A stretch of DNA of 64,000 nt from Aselliscus stoliczkanus (GCA_033961575.1 CM066737.1:50940771-51004770); one strand, 5' to 3'; shown: positions 1-11,203, numbered from the stretch's first letter. Numbers and translations are program-made. The notes: generated by a model not told the origin, from the letters alone.

Positions 1-172
1 TTCTTGCCCTTGGCAAGTTACTTAACACCTCTAAGCCTTAGATTCCTCATCTGTAAAATAGAGGAAGTCACACTAACTGAGTAGGGTGGTCATTAGGGTT
101 AAATGAGATGATTTACTTAGCCCACTGTCTGGCAGATAGCAAGTGCTCAATAAATGGTAGCTATTATTATTA
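1..172 (+). mobile_element. MIR SINE
   Basis: Classic MIR core and 3' end: ggcaagttacttaac, cctcatctgtaaaat, attaaatgag-type stretch, then gtgctcaataaatggtagct. The copy enters from beyond the window edge. It is an old, fixed mammalian repeat. Confidence 0.85.
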
Positions 173-322
173 GGTACAATCATGGCAACAATGAACACTA
201 TAAATGTTATCAAATGACCAACTAACTATTGGGTTCGAAGTATTCATGTGCAGTGGTTGAGAGAGGAAAACCCACTAACTTCAGCTTTGAGATTATAAAG
301 TAGATATGAAACTGTCTAGCTG

Positions 323-367
<45 letters not shown>

Positions 368-1276
368 TAAACCCTTTTTCAGAACTTCCTGTTATTTAGT
401 AACTGCTAGTCCTAAACCAGTAGATAAATCTGATTTTTGAGTGTGTGTAAAAGTTACTCACTTTTGGGGAAATGGCCTGCTGACTACTTTTCTCCATCAA
501 TAAATAACCTGTCATTTGATGAAGCAACAATCTCATTTCCCTAAGGAAAAAACAAAATGGACATCACTCTGAACTTTAAAAAACCTTGTTTTGTATGTCT
601 TTGGTAAATATATATTTAGATAATGATAAACCAAGACCTTAGACTAGATTCACAACCCACACACACCCTACTTCTGTGGCCCCAGTTACGCAAGTAAATG
701 GAAAAATATTCAAAGAGACCAAAAGCCCTAGTCCAACATTTGGACTGATTAAATTTCCTAACCCCATTTCCTTCTGTGGCTCTTTCACAGCCAGGCTAAT
801 GGCTTGCATACAAGACTGGCCCTGAGAAAAGTCATGTAGCAGGTCTACTGCCTCCTTATAGGTTTCCTTTTCACTCCCCTCTACTCTGGGTTCCCAGTGT
901 CTTCAGGCTCCTCTCCAGTTGCCCAAAATCTCTCCCTGTGAAGTCTTGTATAAAGTAACTTTCCAGGGCATAGGGAGCCCATGCTTTCCTTCCCATTAAA
1001 GTTGACTTGTCCTGTAGGTTACTCCTTCAGGGCTCTGCTATTGGTTCCCAAGGCAACAGGAGATAAAACTATAACAGGGTAGCTACTTCTTTCTGTCTCA
1101 TCTCTGGCATGCTCAGTTCATCTCCCAAAGAATAGGTTTAGGAGCTCTTCTATGACACCAGGCTATGAGTTCTAGTTTTCTTAGAGTTGGAGTGGGATTG
1201 CTGCATGAAACTCATAGTAACTATGAATTGGCATTCTGCCCACAGCAGTGCATTGATTTGTGAGGTGTTGTGTCCA
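173..1276. other. Unassigned non-coding sequence with a (TA)n tract
   Basis: Contains a pure (TA)n microsatellite at about 331-365. No open frame of convincing length, no SINE or L1 signature and no RNA gene recognised in the rest. Confidence 0.5.
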
Positions 1277-1289
1277 GATAGAGCAAAGC

Positions 1290-1393
1290 AGTTCTGGCTT
1301 GGGGACCCAGTGGCCTCGGTTCGGGTCCCACAAATGAGGGCCAGTGACACTCCCCTCAAAAAAACAAAAAACAAAAAACAAAAACATAAAACT
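1290..1393 (+). mobile_element. Short tRNA-derived SINE, 5'-truncated
   Basis: Begins inside the head (ttctggcttgggg), continues through gttcgggtcccac and ccagtgacac, and ends in an A-rich tail. It is bounded by a perfect 13-bp duplication gatagagcaaagc at 1277-1289 and 1394-1406, which fixes both ends. Confidence 0.9.
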
Positions 1394-1455
1394 GATAGAG
1401 CAAAGCTCCTGCTGTGTGAAGTCAACTGGGGTAAGCCTGGGATGCAGGTGAAATG

Positions 1456-1590
1456 AAATAAAATGGGGATAATAACAATGCTAACCTCCCAGGGATATTG
1501 TGATGATTAAATTAAGTGATACATGTAAATTTTTCAGAACAATGCCTGGCACAGTGTAAGAGTCCAATAAATGTTAGTCATTCTTACTCC
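1456..1590 (+). mobile_element. MIR SINE fragment
   Basis: Reads aaatggggataataacaatg, attaaattaagtgatacatg, aatgcctggcacagtg and caataaatgttagt, the MIR consensus order. Confidence 0.85.
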
Positions 1591-1900
1591 CACCCACTGA
1601 AGATTAGGTGGCCAGCCTGCAAGGATTCTGATCGGACGCAACTCCTGAGTATAATTGGTGCCTCTTACAGTGCTTCTCTTTTGGAGTCCACACACCCAGT
1701 CCCTCCAGAGCAGTGCTTACCCGCCACTCAAGAACCACACTTAGGGCTCCTGCTCCCATATTTTCCCCACCTATCTAGCCTCTCCTTTCTGCCTGCCTGT
1801 TGCTAACCTCATTTACCATCCATGCTAAAAGCCCTACTATCTTTTCTCTCATGATAACCCAGAGGTCATATACTTGCAGCAGATAGGTGCTGTGGACATA

Positions 1901-2113
1901 CAGAGGGTGCCCCAAAAAATGTATATGTATTTTTAAAAAGGTAAAACAACTGTATTAAAATTATGCAGATGGTAACCACTTTGTGCACCTCTTATAATTG
2001 CAGAAGTCAAATGTGATGTATATTTATCTTTTGTTATTGGTATACATTGAATATTACAATTTTAATAGTTTTTTTCTTCTCTTAAAATGTGTATACATGT
2101 TTCGGGCACCCTC
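1901..2113. mobile_element. Mariner-like MITE with terminal inverted repeats
   Basis: The left end cagagggtgccccaaaaaat and the reverse complement of the right end (agagggtgcccgaaacatg) match over about 30 bp with few differences. The element is 213 bp and flanked by TA on both sides, as expected for Tc1/mariner TA target duplication. It has no transposase frame, so it is a non-autonomous copy. The family name is not certain. Confidence 0.75.
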
Positions 2114-2218
2114 TACTTTTTTAGCTCATATGGTAATTTTTAAAAGATCTCAGTTGATTGACAACATTTAAAAATCATGAGATTTCTTGTAAAAAGCTGG
2201 GTTCTTGGCTTCTTTTTT

Positions 2219-2717
2219 GCTTAAGATTTTATTGGGGAATTGGGGGAGGGGAGCAGTGTTGGGGAATTGGGGAAGGGGTCCAGCCAAGTTGTGGTTCTTC
2301 AATCTTGGTTGTGGAGGGTGCCAGGAGCCATCTAGCTTCCCATCAGCAGCTCGTGGCCTCTAAGCTCAAGGTGCTATGTTACAATCTTAGTTGCGGGTGG
2401 GTGTAGCCACCATCCCATGGAGGAGTCGAACCAGGCAGCTTTGTTGTTAAGAGCGCACGCCCTATCCACTGAGCAATCCGGATTACAGCTCAGTTCAAGG
2501 AGCTGAGTTCCGTCTTAGTTACGGGTGGGGGTAGCCCACCATTGAACAGGCAATCTTGTTGCACCAGCTGAGCCATCTTGCCACCTTTTGGCAGCTCAGC
2601 AACGGCTCAGCTCGGGCACAGCATCACTGGGCCATGTGGGAATCGAACCGGTGGCCCTGTTGCTCAGAGCTTGCACTCTAAGCCAACTCTTAACCAACTG
2701 AGCCACTCAGCCAGCCC
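2219..2717 (-). mobile_element. VES-like SINE, near full length (three tRNA-like units)
   Basis: Antisense order: agattttattggggaattgg (tail), the body, then three tRNA-like segments each with a reversed B box such as ggagtcgaaccaggc and gaatcgaaccggtgg. It is flanked by ttggcttctttttt on both sides (2204 and 2718). Confidence 0.9.
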
Positions 2718-2729
2718 TTGGCTTCTTTT

Positions 2730-3530
2730 TTTTATCTTAAGATCCAGCATACAGGCCCAAAACACAGTTGGAATATATCCATTGCCTCTGGGTGATGCCT
2801 GCCCCCTTAAAATCAGCTATGCACTCTCTGATTTGCAACTGTCCCCAGCAGGCATGCTTCTGTTTTACTGACACCAGAAATAGCCCTTCAGGGCCCACCA
2901 GGAAGAATATCAATGACTTATTAAAATTGCAGCCTGAATCAATAGCAACAGAAAATAGGCTTATTTTACCTGGAGGTCAGGGAAGGAGCTTTGTGTTCAC
3001 AAAATTCAAATGCCTATCTCTACTTCCTAGAGGGAAGAAAAAGAGATGTTCCTTTCATATATATATATATATATATATATCACTGAATGTTTGCATCCTA
3101 TTATAAACCTCTCCTTAAACAAGGAAGTGCATAATGAGTCTATTTCAACTAAGTGGGTCTTTCTTTCCTCCAAACTAAGGCTTTCCTGTGGAGTTTATAG
3201 GGCCATGCATTATTCAAATACTTTGGGCTGCTTTGTGGATAGAGTAACAGGCATTCTCCTGGAAAATGTTCTGGAAGCTCCATGCAGGGTGGGGTAGAGA
3301 GAACACTGAATGTTAGCTTGAGCCAAGCTTCTCGAGAGAGGAAGTGAGCATCTGCGGGAAACCAGGGCAGCTGCAAACCCTGCTCAGTGGCCAGGCATGG
3401 CAGGACTGCTGCTAGGAGTGCACTGTCCTGAAGTGTCTGCAGTTTTCTTCAAGTGTAAGGAAGAAAAATAGCAGCTCAGTTCTAATGAGCTTGGGGTTCA
3501 TGATAAATAAACACTTACCCAGCTTACTAC
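2730..3530. other. Unassigned non-coding sequence
   Basis: Nothing recognised except a (TA)n tract at about 3057-3080. Short open frames here show no family resemblance. Confidence 0.5.
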
Positions 3531-3722
3531 TATGGACCAGGCGCTGTTCCCTACCCCACAACAATCCAATGGAGCAGGTCCCATTATAATCTCCACTTTT
3601 ATCAATGAGGAAACTGAGGCACAACGGTTAAGTAACTAGCTAAGGTTGTGAAACCATTTAGTATCGAAGTGTGGATTCTGACCTCAGTTGGCTTGTAGAG
3701 TTTGTGCTCCTAACCAATAGGC
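3530..3722 (-). mobile_element. MIR SINE, antisense
   Basis: Antisense MIR landmarks in order: ccaggcgctgttccc, cccattataatctccactttt, gaggaaactgaggcacaac, aagtaactagctaaggt, ttgtgctcctaacc. Confidence 0.85.
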
Positions 3723-3727
3723 CACGG

Positions 3728-3905
3728 TTCTCAGTAAGGTCACAGGACTGCAACCATCTGCATCACCTGGGAACTCTTTAGAAATGCGAATTCTCAGGCC
3801 CCAAGCCAGACCACCTGACTCGGACACTCCAGGGGTGGGACCCAGAAATCTAAGTTTTCAATAAGCCCTACAGGTGTCTCTGATGCAAGCTCCTTTGAGA
3901 ACCAA
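3728..3905 (+). mobile_element. MER5A (hAT-Charlie) non-autonomous DNA transposon
   Basis: Matches the MER5A order: gcatcacctgggaactc, agaaatgcgaattctcaggc, cactccaggggtgggaccca, caggtgtctctgatgc, and the end tttgagaacca. The left TIR is degraded. Confidence 0.85.
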
Positions 3906-4662
3906 GGCTGTAGGGGATAAGGACTCCAAACAATTGTAATGAGCACAGCGGGTTGCCTACTGGAAAGAGCTGGGAGGGTATGCAAGTCACTTGAATGAGA
4001 ATTGAAAAGTGGGGTGCGGTGGAGGGAAATGGATTTCCACCAACTTGTCCAAGCACCTGTGATTCCACTATTAGCTATCCTTTCTTCTGGAGTGTAAAGG
4101 CTTCAGGATTTAGAAGACACCTTCATTAAGATGCAAATGCCCCTGGTAAAAAGAATGCCATAAGCCAATTACTTATGAAATTTTAGGGTGAATGAGGAAC
4201 CATTTCTGTTTGTCTGGGACTGAAGGGTTTCTGGGCATGCAGGACTTTTCAGTGCTAAAATACAAACAGTCCCCCCACTATTCAGATCTGCCTAGGACTG
4301 AGGTGGTTCCTGGAATACAGGACTTTTGGTGATAAAACCAGAATATCTTAGGCAAACCTGGGAAAGCTGGACATTCCATAATATGGATAACAGCTGCATG
4401 GTAGATGCATGAAATGGACTACAGTAGGCATTGCCACACAGATGACTTGGAATCCACACAGCTAATGGTGCCCCAACTTTAAACATGATTTTGACAGGAA
4501 ATTTTTCAGGGTCACATTTTCCAAGCTTCAGCTAATAAATGGAGGTCAGTGCTTGCATCCAACAAACACCCAAGGGCTTATCAGGACACATAATACCGGC
4601 AGCACCAGACCCTTACATGAAATGTAGTACTGAAAGATAAGGGTTAACAATTACTCTCCCAA
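3906..4662. other. Unassigned non-coding sequence left of the inverted duplication
   Basis: No repeat family or coding signal recognised. Confidence 0.45.
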
Positions 4663-4805
4663 AAATCATACAAATGACAGTGCATGCAAGAGACAGAATA
4701 TGATGCATCGGTTTAAAATTATGGTAACAAAGAATCTTAAAGCCATGGGGAAATGCCACTTAAGGGGGAAAAGTAGGCGATAAAACTGTCATTTTGAGGT
4801 AATAG

Positions 4806-5302
4806 TGAAGCAGGGTCCAGTTGGGAGCCATTTAATAGATGTATTGTATTGCAACATCACCAGCCTCACCTTTCCTTGACCTATAGCCTAAGGATAGATC
4901 ATCCCCCTGGGCTTGTGCTTGGAATGTCTCCTGTCCCACCCAGTTCCTTGTTTGGGAAAATTGCCCTGAAACTTATAGTTAATACCCTTAGGCTTATCGA
5001 TCACAATCTCTATAGCCTAGCATTCTTTCCAGGCTACTCTCAACATTGTTCCTGTGTTGCTGACTCCACCAGAAAATCTCTTTGCCAGAAGGAAGGCTCC
5101 ATGCTGACCCCTGGAACTGTCATGTAGACCTTAGAAGAAGGCCCAGCTTTTCCCTAATTGCAAACCCATCCGAATGTTAAGGCAGTTTTTGGAGGTGTTA
5201 AACTGCCGCCTTCTCAGACAACTGCTGTGATAATAAATGCTTATACTATAGCCCAGCTTTCAAGTCAGCATGAGCCCTGGACTTGGTTTGTCTTCGGTTT
5301 CA
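4806..5302 (+). mobile_element. Solo LTR of an endogenous retrovirus inserted in arm A
   Basis: The 497-bp segment is absent from arm B, which reads straight through the site. It starts TGAAGCAGG and ends GGTTTCA, so it has the TG...CA ends of an LTR. It contains an AATAAA at about 5232 and is flanked by 4-bp near-duplicates (atag at 4802, gtag at 5303). No internal retroviral sequence is attached, so it is a solo LTR. The family is unknown. The 4-bp duplication would fit a class I (gamma-like) element. Confidence 0.7.
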
Positions 5303-5353
5303 GTAGGATCTCAACCATGTCAAGAAAATGTGCTGCAATAAAGGCCAGGAGAA

Positions 5354-5495
5354 GGGCCAGCTGAGTGACTCAGTTTGTTAAGAGCTCGCTCAAGAGTGCG
5401 AGCTCTGAGCAATAAGGTCGCTAGTTCGATTCCCAGCCTGAGCTGAGCTGCAGCTGAGCTGCCAAAGGTGGCAAGATGGATCAGCTGAAAAAAAC
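5354..5495 (+). mobile_element. VES-like SINE, first unit only
   Basis: Head gggccagctgagtgactcag, B-box region gctagttcgattcccag, then gctgagctgcc and an A run. It is absent at the same site in arm B. Imperfect flanking duplicates are aaaggccaggagaa and aaaggttgggagagaa. Confidence 0.85.
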
Positions 5496-5725
5496 AAAGG
5501 TTGGGAGAGAAATAGGCCATGATGATATTATTGGTTGCTGCTGGATGATGGGATCATGCATGAATGCTGTTTTCCTGCTTCTTAATTCTTGTCTGTAACT
5601 CCCAAATTTCTACATTACCATGTAATCAGCTAATAATCAAAATAAATAAATGAAGTGAACAAGAATACTTCTCTATGGTAGACGTGTTAGAGGAGAATCA
5701 CTCAGCGTGGGAGGTGCTGAGGGGA

Positions 5726-6091
5726 CTAGACCTTCCTCAGTGAAGACTCCCCAGCATGCAGCTTCAGGAAAGGAGGTCCAGGCACCTTTGACTGGGGCTG
5801 AACAGAACACAGAGGACTAGGCCTCTGGGAAGGAGGGGAGGCAATTACATTTTTCTCAAACAAGGGAGAGGGCTCACTTCTGCTATCACTAACAATTGCC
5901 TGATTTTGTAGAGATTGCTGCCCTGGATGTATTGTTGCTGCCATCTGCCACCTTTGTTGAAAACTTAACCAGGAAGCTTGGCTGGACAATGTAGTTGGGT
6001 ATAGGTTGAGATGAAAAAGTAACTTTTTGTTTAGGCCATTTATATAGCTTGGCTTTGGGGTCAATTTATTTAGAATGAGGCCCTTATGCAT
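5726..6091 (-). CDS. Hypothetical 121-residue ORF, arm A copy
   Basis: Open frame of 121 codons from the first in-frame ATG (6091-6089) to a TAG stop. The frame stays open upstream to about 6154, so it could also be the end of an exon. The predicted protein is identical in all 121 residues to the arm B copy. It starts MHKGLILNKL and has a basic, Ser/Pro/Gln-rich C-terminal half with SPPSQRPSPL and ends ESSLRKV. No signal peptide, transmembrane segment or known domain is visible, and I do not recognise it. Identity extends to synonymous and non-coding bases, so it may reflect gene conversion rather than selection for protein. Coding status is therefore unproven. Confidence 0.3.
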   Translation of the reverse strand: MHKGLILNKLTPKPSYINGLNKKLLFHLNLYPTTLSSQASWLSFQQRWQMAATIHPGQQSLQNQAIVSDSRSEPSPLFEKNVIASPPSQRPSPLCSVQPQSKVPGPPFLKLHAGESSLRKV

Positions 6092-6291
6092 TCTCTGGTG
6101 ATGTTGAAAGGGTAGATATTCATGGAAAGCTCTGGGGTGGGTGGTTGGAAGCAAGCGCCCCTTTTGTGTGTGCCAGGTCTTCTATCAGGGGCCTTAGAGA
6201 CTTTTGGAGAAATGCTTTCACACAGGCACAGGTGGGCCTTCTCTGATGCCCACTCATCTCCTTCCCCAAGGGGGTGCATACACTCCTGTTT

Positions 6292-7919
6292 CACCACAGG
6301 TCTGATTTTGTAGCCCAGGCTGAGAAAGAGCAAAGGATGATAGTAGGGCAAACTGCACAGTCAACTGCTAGGAGGTGCTCAAGGATTTTCTCTTCTTCAT
6401 GAACCCCTCTTTCCCCCCACCCCATTGCACTGTAAAAATGTGATTTTTTTTTTGGCTGGGTATACAGTCTTGCCTTGGTGTCCACTGTTCTAGTCTGTAG
6501 AACTGATGTAGGTTAGGGTCAAGGACCCTCACCAGCCACGGGCTGAGTGAGAGCCCAGTTTTGAAGTAAGGCATTTAAGTTTTGAGTCCTCTTGGCAAAC
6601 TCACTCACTCTGTTATCACATTGGAGCTACCAAGGAGCAGTGGAAAGGGTTGGAACAAAACTACCTGCCCATGTGAATGCAAATACCTGCCCAGGAAGTC
6701 ATGCAAATACTTTAGGAGCAAGAATTGTAGGACACTAATCTGAAGGGACATGCAAAAAACGAAAATACACAGCTTGCTCTCAGGAGACTCAAACGGTCCT
6801 GTCTTTCCCTTCACCTTGCCATGCTCCTTACCTCAACCCAAACTGTGCTTTCGAACCCCAAGGCCAGAAAGTCAAAACACAAGCCATTTTTTCATGGAGG
6901 GGAACCTTCAAGGGTACAACAGGAAGCAATGGCCTTCTCCTTCGTTAACATTTCCTGTAAGATTAACAATGACTTAGCTGTTTTTCTCCTATTTCTCAAT
7001 CACTCAAGCAGTTCAGCTATTAAGTGATAAATCCTGTGTGTATTTATGACTGGCTGGTTTAATTTGGCAGCCCAAACAGAAACAATCAAGATAATGGCGC
7101 TACCTTGGAAGCCTTAAGGAAGCCAGCTGCTGTGCAAGGCAGAAAACAAACTCAACAAGCAGCAGGAGACCAGTCCCTCCAAACAAATGCTGAAGCAAGA
7201 AACCAAATGGCACAAAGGGTATAAACTTTAGGGAGGGTAAGTGGAAGATGAAAACAGGGAAAAGAGCTTCCAGTTCCCTCTCATCGCCCTCTCACATGTA
7301 CTTTTGACCTGTATTTGGGCAACCAGCTGAAGTCAGCTGGTGGGATTTACTCCAAGTATCTCATCCGAGGTCCCAGTCAACTGAGGGGGAGGCAGGAGGA
7401 CAGGCTAGCTACTTGTTAAGAGAGATGATTTGGGAGGATGCCCTCTGTGGAAACTAAAAAAATAATACTTCCTCACACTTTCTAAGTTCTTCTAGCTGGG
7501 CAAATAATCAAATCAATAGACAGATAAACAGGAAAAAATCAAATTTTAATACATGTACATGGGGAATTCACATAAGCATGAAAATTCCAAACATAGTGAG
7601 ACAATGTTGGGTATATATGTCATTTTTGACAAAGGAGAAAAGGGGGAAATGGGATTTTAGATTTAAAAAGTGAGAATGGGCAATTTGCAGCTAATTGAGG
7701 AAGATGGCCGGTAAATTTTTGCTTCAATGTAACATAAGGGGTGATCTAGCTACCAGGACACACTGCTTGATGCCTTCCTATCTACCATACTCAACTCAAA
7801 TTAGGCTAAAGTGAATAAGCTAAGATTTTTTTTTCCTGGAGCAGGTCCTTCAATCTGAGTCTCTTAGGCAGGAAGTAGGAAGGGTCAAAAGTTCTTTCTG
7901 AGTCTTTGTTTCCTTTTGT
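6292..7919. other. Spacer of the inverted duplication, left part
   Basis: No gene recognised. 7440-7900 has an AT-rich, LTR- or LINE-like texture interrupted by the next SINE and resuming after it, but I cannot name the family. Confidence 0.4.
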
Positions 7920-7920
7920 T

Positions 7921-8394
7921 AAAAAAAGATTTTATTGGGGAATTAGGGGAGGGGACCAGCCAAGTTGTTGCTCTTCAATCTTGGTTGTGGAGGGCGCCAG
8001 TCGCCATCTAGCTTCCCATCGGCAGCTCATGGCCTCTAAGCTCAAGGTGCTGTGTTCAGTTTTAGTTGCGGGTGGGTGTAGCCACCATCCCATGTGGGAG
8101 TTGAACCAGCAGCCTTAGTGTTAAGAGTACACGCCCTATCCACTGAGCCATCCAGGTGGCAGCTCAGCTCAAGGTGCTGAGTTCAGTCTTAGTTGCGTGT
8201 GGGAGTAGCCCACCATTGAATAGACAATCTTATTGTTACACCAGCTGAGCCATCCTGCCACTTGTTGGCAGCTTAACGACAGCTCAGTTCGGGCACAGCA
8301 TCACTGGCCCATGTGGGAATTGAACCGGTGGCCCTGTTGCTCAGAGCTCGTGCTCTAAGCATACTCTTAACCAACTGAGCCACTCGGCCAGGCC
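7921..8394 (-). mobile_element. VES-like SINE, near full length
   Basis: Antisense tail agattttattggggaatt, then the body and three tRNA-like units (reversed B boxes gttgaaccagcagcc and gaattgaaccggtgg). It is flanked by ctgagtctttgtttc-type repeats at about 7898 and 8395. Confidence 0.9.
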
Positions 8395-9169
8395 CTGAGT
8401 CTTTGTTTCTTAACAACCAACTTAAAATCAATATCCCAAAAGGTAGCTTCAGGGTAGCAAAACTTTGGTCCCCTTCACCTCCAACTCCTGTCCCTTCACT
8501 CATTGTCCACCCTAACCAACATCTCTTCTCTGAAAAAAAAATGCGAGGAAGAAAATTTGCTTGTTTGTATTCAGCTTTTTCTTTTGTGGATTTTGGATGC
8601 TGAATGGGCTTGGTTAGGCAAGCAGATGTTGTTCGAATGATAGACTTCTGAGTTGGCATCACTTTATGGGCATATTATATAGCCAGGTGCCCACTCACTT
8701 GCTGCAGATTATACCAAGCCCAGTACCTACTCTGTAGACTATAGACTTTAGAGGTGTTTCCGTTGTGTTTTCCTAAAGAATAAGCTCTAGTTTAGCTGGT
8801 CCAACATCTGAGCACATGATTCACTCATAGTCTCTTCATAAACTCTTTGCGGTTTGCCCTGCCAGGGCCTGACTCACCTCTAAATGACTGAGAAGAAAGT
8901 CACTCTCAGCTCCAAACTTCTAAGACTAAACAACCTCATCCAGCAGTGCAGCATTTGGCTCTCAAATCCAATAAACTCAAAATTTTCTCCTCTACTGAAC
9001 AGTGGGAGTGAGAATTTTGTTTACCTAGGGCCAACATCTTTTCTAAATGAATCATGTTTCGGTGTTTAAATTAGGACATATCTGATTGGAATAACTTTTT
9101 CTCATCCTGTCTCTATTTTGTCTCCTTTCAAACTATCACGCACACAGACAACAGATTAATCTTTCAGTC
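8395..9169. other. Unassigned spacer sequence
   Basis: No repeat family, RNA gene or coding frame recognised with confidence. Confidence 0.4.
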
Positions 9170-9350
9170 ATTAATTTTCTAACTTTTTATTTTGAAGAAA
9201 TTATAGTCTCACTAGAAGCTAGAAAAATAGTGCTGAAAGATCCCTTGTATGCATCACCCAGATTCCCACCCCCAATGATGACACCTTGCAGAATTATATT
9301 GTATCATCAAAACCAGGCTAGCTATAATTAACTAGCCTGCAGATATTGCT
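9170..9350 (-). mobile_element. Old L1 (L1M) fragment
   Basis: Antisense L1M text: aactttttattttgaagaaa, cacccagattcccaccccca, caccttgcagaattata, tcatcaaaaccagg. Confidence 0.65.
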
Positions 9351-9379
9351 CAGATTACAGCACTAAAAAATTAAAATTT

Positions 9380-9548
9380 GGGCCGGCCGAGTGGTGTGGT
9401 GGTTAAAAGCTGGCTCAGGGGCCAGCCGAGTGGCGTGGTGGTTGAGTGCTGGCTTTGGAAGCCAGCGGCCCCGGTTTGGGTCCCACATATGAGGGTCAGT
9501 GACACTCCCCTCAAAAAATAAAAAAAAATAAAAAAAATTAAAAAAAAA
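9380..9548 (+). mobile_element. Short SINE with a duplicated head
   Basis: A partial head (gggccggccgagtggtgtgg ending gctggctcag) is followed directly by a complete short SINE starting at about 9420. Both lie between imperfect aaaaattaaaatt duplicates. It is either a tandem head duplication or insertion of one SINE into another. Confidence 0.8.
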
Positions 9549-9954
9549 TTAAAATTCATTGTATAGCACAACAATGGAGCTTTAGTGCCCAAAGTTTCCA
9601 ATTCAAGTGTCTGCCTGTTGTCCAAGTCCCTCTGTGGTCAGGCCACACCCAGCCATAGCTCCTACTGGTCTCATAAGCACACACTCCTCTTTTGGTGGGG
9701 CTATTATGTTCCTTGTTTGAGCCATATGCATTATTATCTCTGGGCCTCTGCTTCAGCTATTCTCCCCTCACTCCCTCATTTCCAAACTGTATCATTTCCT
9801 CAAAACCCAGCTCATATCTTGCCTTTTCTGTGCAACTTTCCTGAGCTACTCCAGCCCTCCTTGAGCCTTACTTATTCTAAACTCATTATGGCCAAAAATG
9901 ACTTTCAGCATGCTTTACATAATTGAGCATGTGAGGTGTTTTTTGTTTGTTTTA
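9549..9954. other. Probable ancient LINE (L2-like) remnant and unassigned sequence
   Basis: 9770-9890 has an L2 3'-end texture (aaacccagctcatatcttgc, aactttcctgagctact). The rest is unassigned. Confidence 0.4.
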
Positions 9955-10260
9955 CAGTCCTGCATTATTTTTTTAAATTGTGGTAAAATATACATATCCT
10001 AAAATTTACCATATTAACCATTTAAAGTGTACAGTTACATGGCATTAAGTACATTTATATTGTTGTCAACCATCAGCACTGTCTAATTCCAGAACATTTA
10101 CATCATCCTAAACTAAACCTCTGTACCCATTAAACAAAACTCCCTATTCCCCCCTCCATCCAGCCCCTGGTAGCCATTATTTTATTTTCTGTCTCTATGA
10201 ATTTGACTATTTTAGATACTTCATAATATGTGGAATCATACAATATTTGTGCTTTAGTTG
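9955..10260 (-). mobile_element. Old L1 fragment, antisense
   Basis: Antisense L1M landmarks: attgtggtaaaatatacata, aatttaccatattaaccatt, aaagtgtacagttacatggc, gcccctggtagccattattt, tagatacttcataatatgtg. Confidence 0.8.
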
Positions 10261-10763
10261 CATTATTTAAAAAATTGTTTCAAGAGTTTTGCTATATTGG
10301 AAACTACTAATGGGTCATTGATGTTGTGTTCATACACTGAGGACAGTATATTTTGACATTAGGAAGTACTGTAACCTCCTTGGAAACAAATGACTATATA
10401 AACTCTAGGTACTGCAGGATTGTTATTTAATGCAGGTCCCATACAAGAGTCCCTGTGGCTCACAGGACTTTTCCACCCCACCCCACCCCAGGGAGCTTGT
10501 TTATTTTCCTGTAGTAAATGAATGATATTCAGCAATTTCTTTACTTAGCTGTGAGATTCAAGTATAGTCTCTTGGGCACCCAGCACAATTCATGTATACA
10601 GTAAGTGGCTTCCAAATGGCTGAGGAAGTTTTAGAACAATATATATCCTGCAGGAATACTTCCTGTCACAAAACTTTACTGAACCACTGAATCAACAGAG
10701 TAAACAGCTTTGGTTCAGGTGAAAAACAAAGATTCAGATGAAGCAATTAAAATGCATCACTGG

Positions 10764-11203
10764 GGGCCGTCCGAGTGGCGCATTGGTTAAGCGCTGGTTT
10801 TGGGATGCCAGCGGCCCCGGTTCAGATCCCACATGAGGGCCAGTGACACTGCCCTCTACAGCTAACAACAGCTCCACCTGGAGCTGGGCTGTGCGAGCCC
10901 CGGTGATGGTGTGGGCTGCAGCCCCTGCTGCAGTGGGCTGCCATAGGCTGCAGTGAGGGGCCCTCAGCCAGCGTGAGCGGCTGGCAGCCAAGCGTGAGCT
11001 GCCAATAGCCGTGATGAGCGACATCCAGAGGCCAGCGACCGATCTGCCTCATCCGGGAAGAGCGCAATGACGATACTAACAGTGAAGCAACATCCTCCGC
11101 AACTAAAACTGAAGAACAAGAAGACGGCAACTTGTCTGTGCCTCTTCCCCGATTCCCCAACGCTGTTCCCCTCCACCAATTCCCCAATAAAATCTTTTAA
11201 AAA
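10764..11203 (+). mobile_element. Long SINE, full length
   Basis: Head ggccgtccgagtggcgcatt, B-box region cccggttcagatcccac, body gatctgcctcatccgggaag, tail ttccccaataaaatctttt. Flanked by the perfect duplicate aatgcatcactggg (10751 and 11205). This copy is well conserved and useful as a reference. Confidence 0.95.

Larger units (their letters stand above)
4663..6290 (+). repeat. Inverted duplication, arm A
   Basis: Reverse-complement match to 12262-13690. Matching landmarks are acagtgcatgca, ggtaacaaagaatcttaaag, atctcaaccatgtcaagaaa, tacagacaagaattaagaag and the ORF core at 5700-6130. Core identity is about 99.8% (one difference in about 430 bp by eye). The 3' flank (5500-5700) is about 96% and the 5' flank beyond 6130 about 90% with indels. 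Arm A is longer because an LTR (4806-5302) and a SINE (5354-5495) interrupt it. The distal part (4663-5350) resembles an old LINE-type 3' segment. The outer boundaries are approximate. Confidence 0.9.

Noticed and set aside
4616..4640. Short same-strand similarity (atgaaat-tagt-ctg-aagataa) between 4616-4640 and 13719-13743, next to the inverted arms
   Set aside because: Only about 20 of 24 bases, and in the wrong orientation for the inverted duplication. It could be chance.
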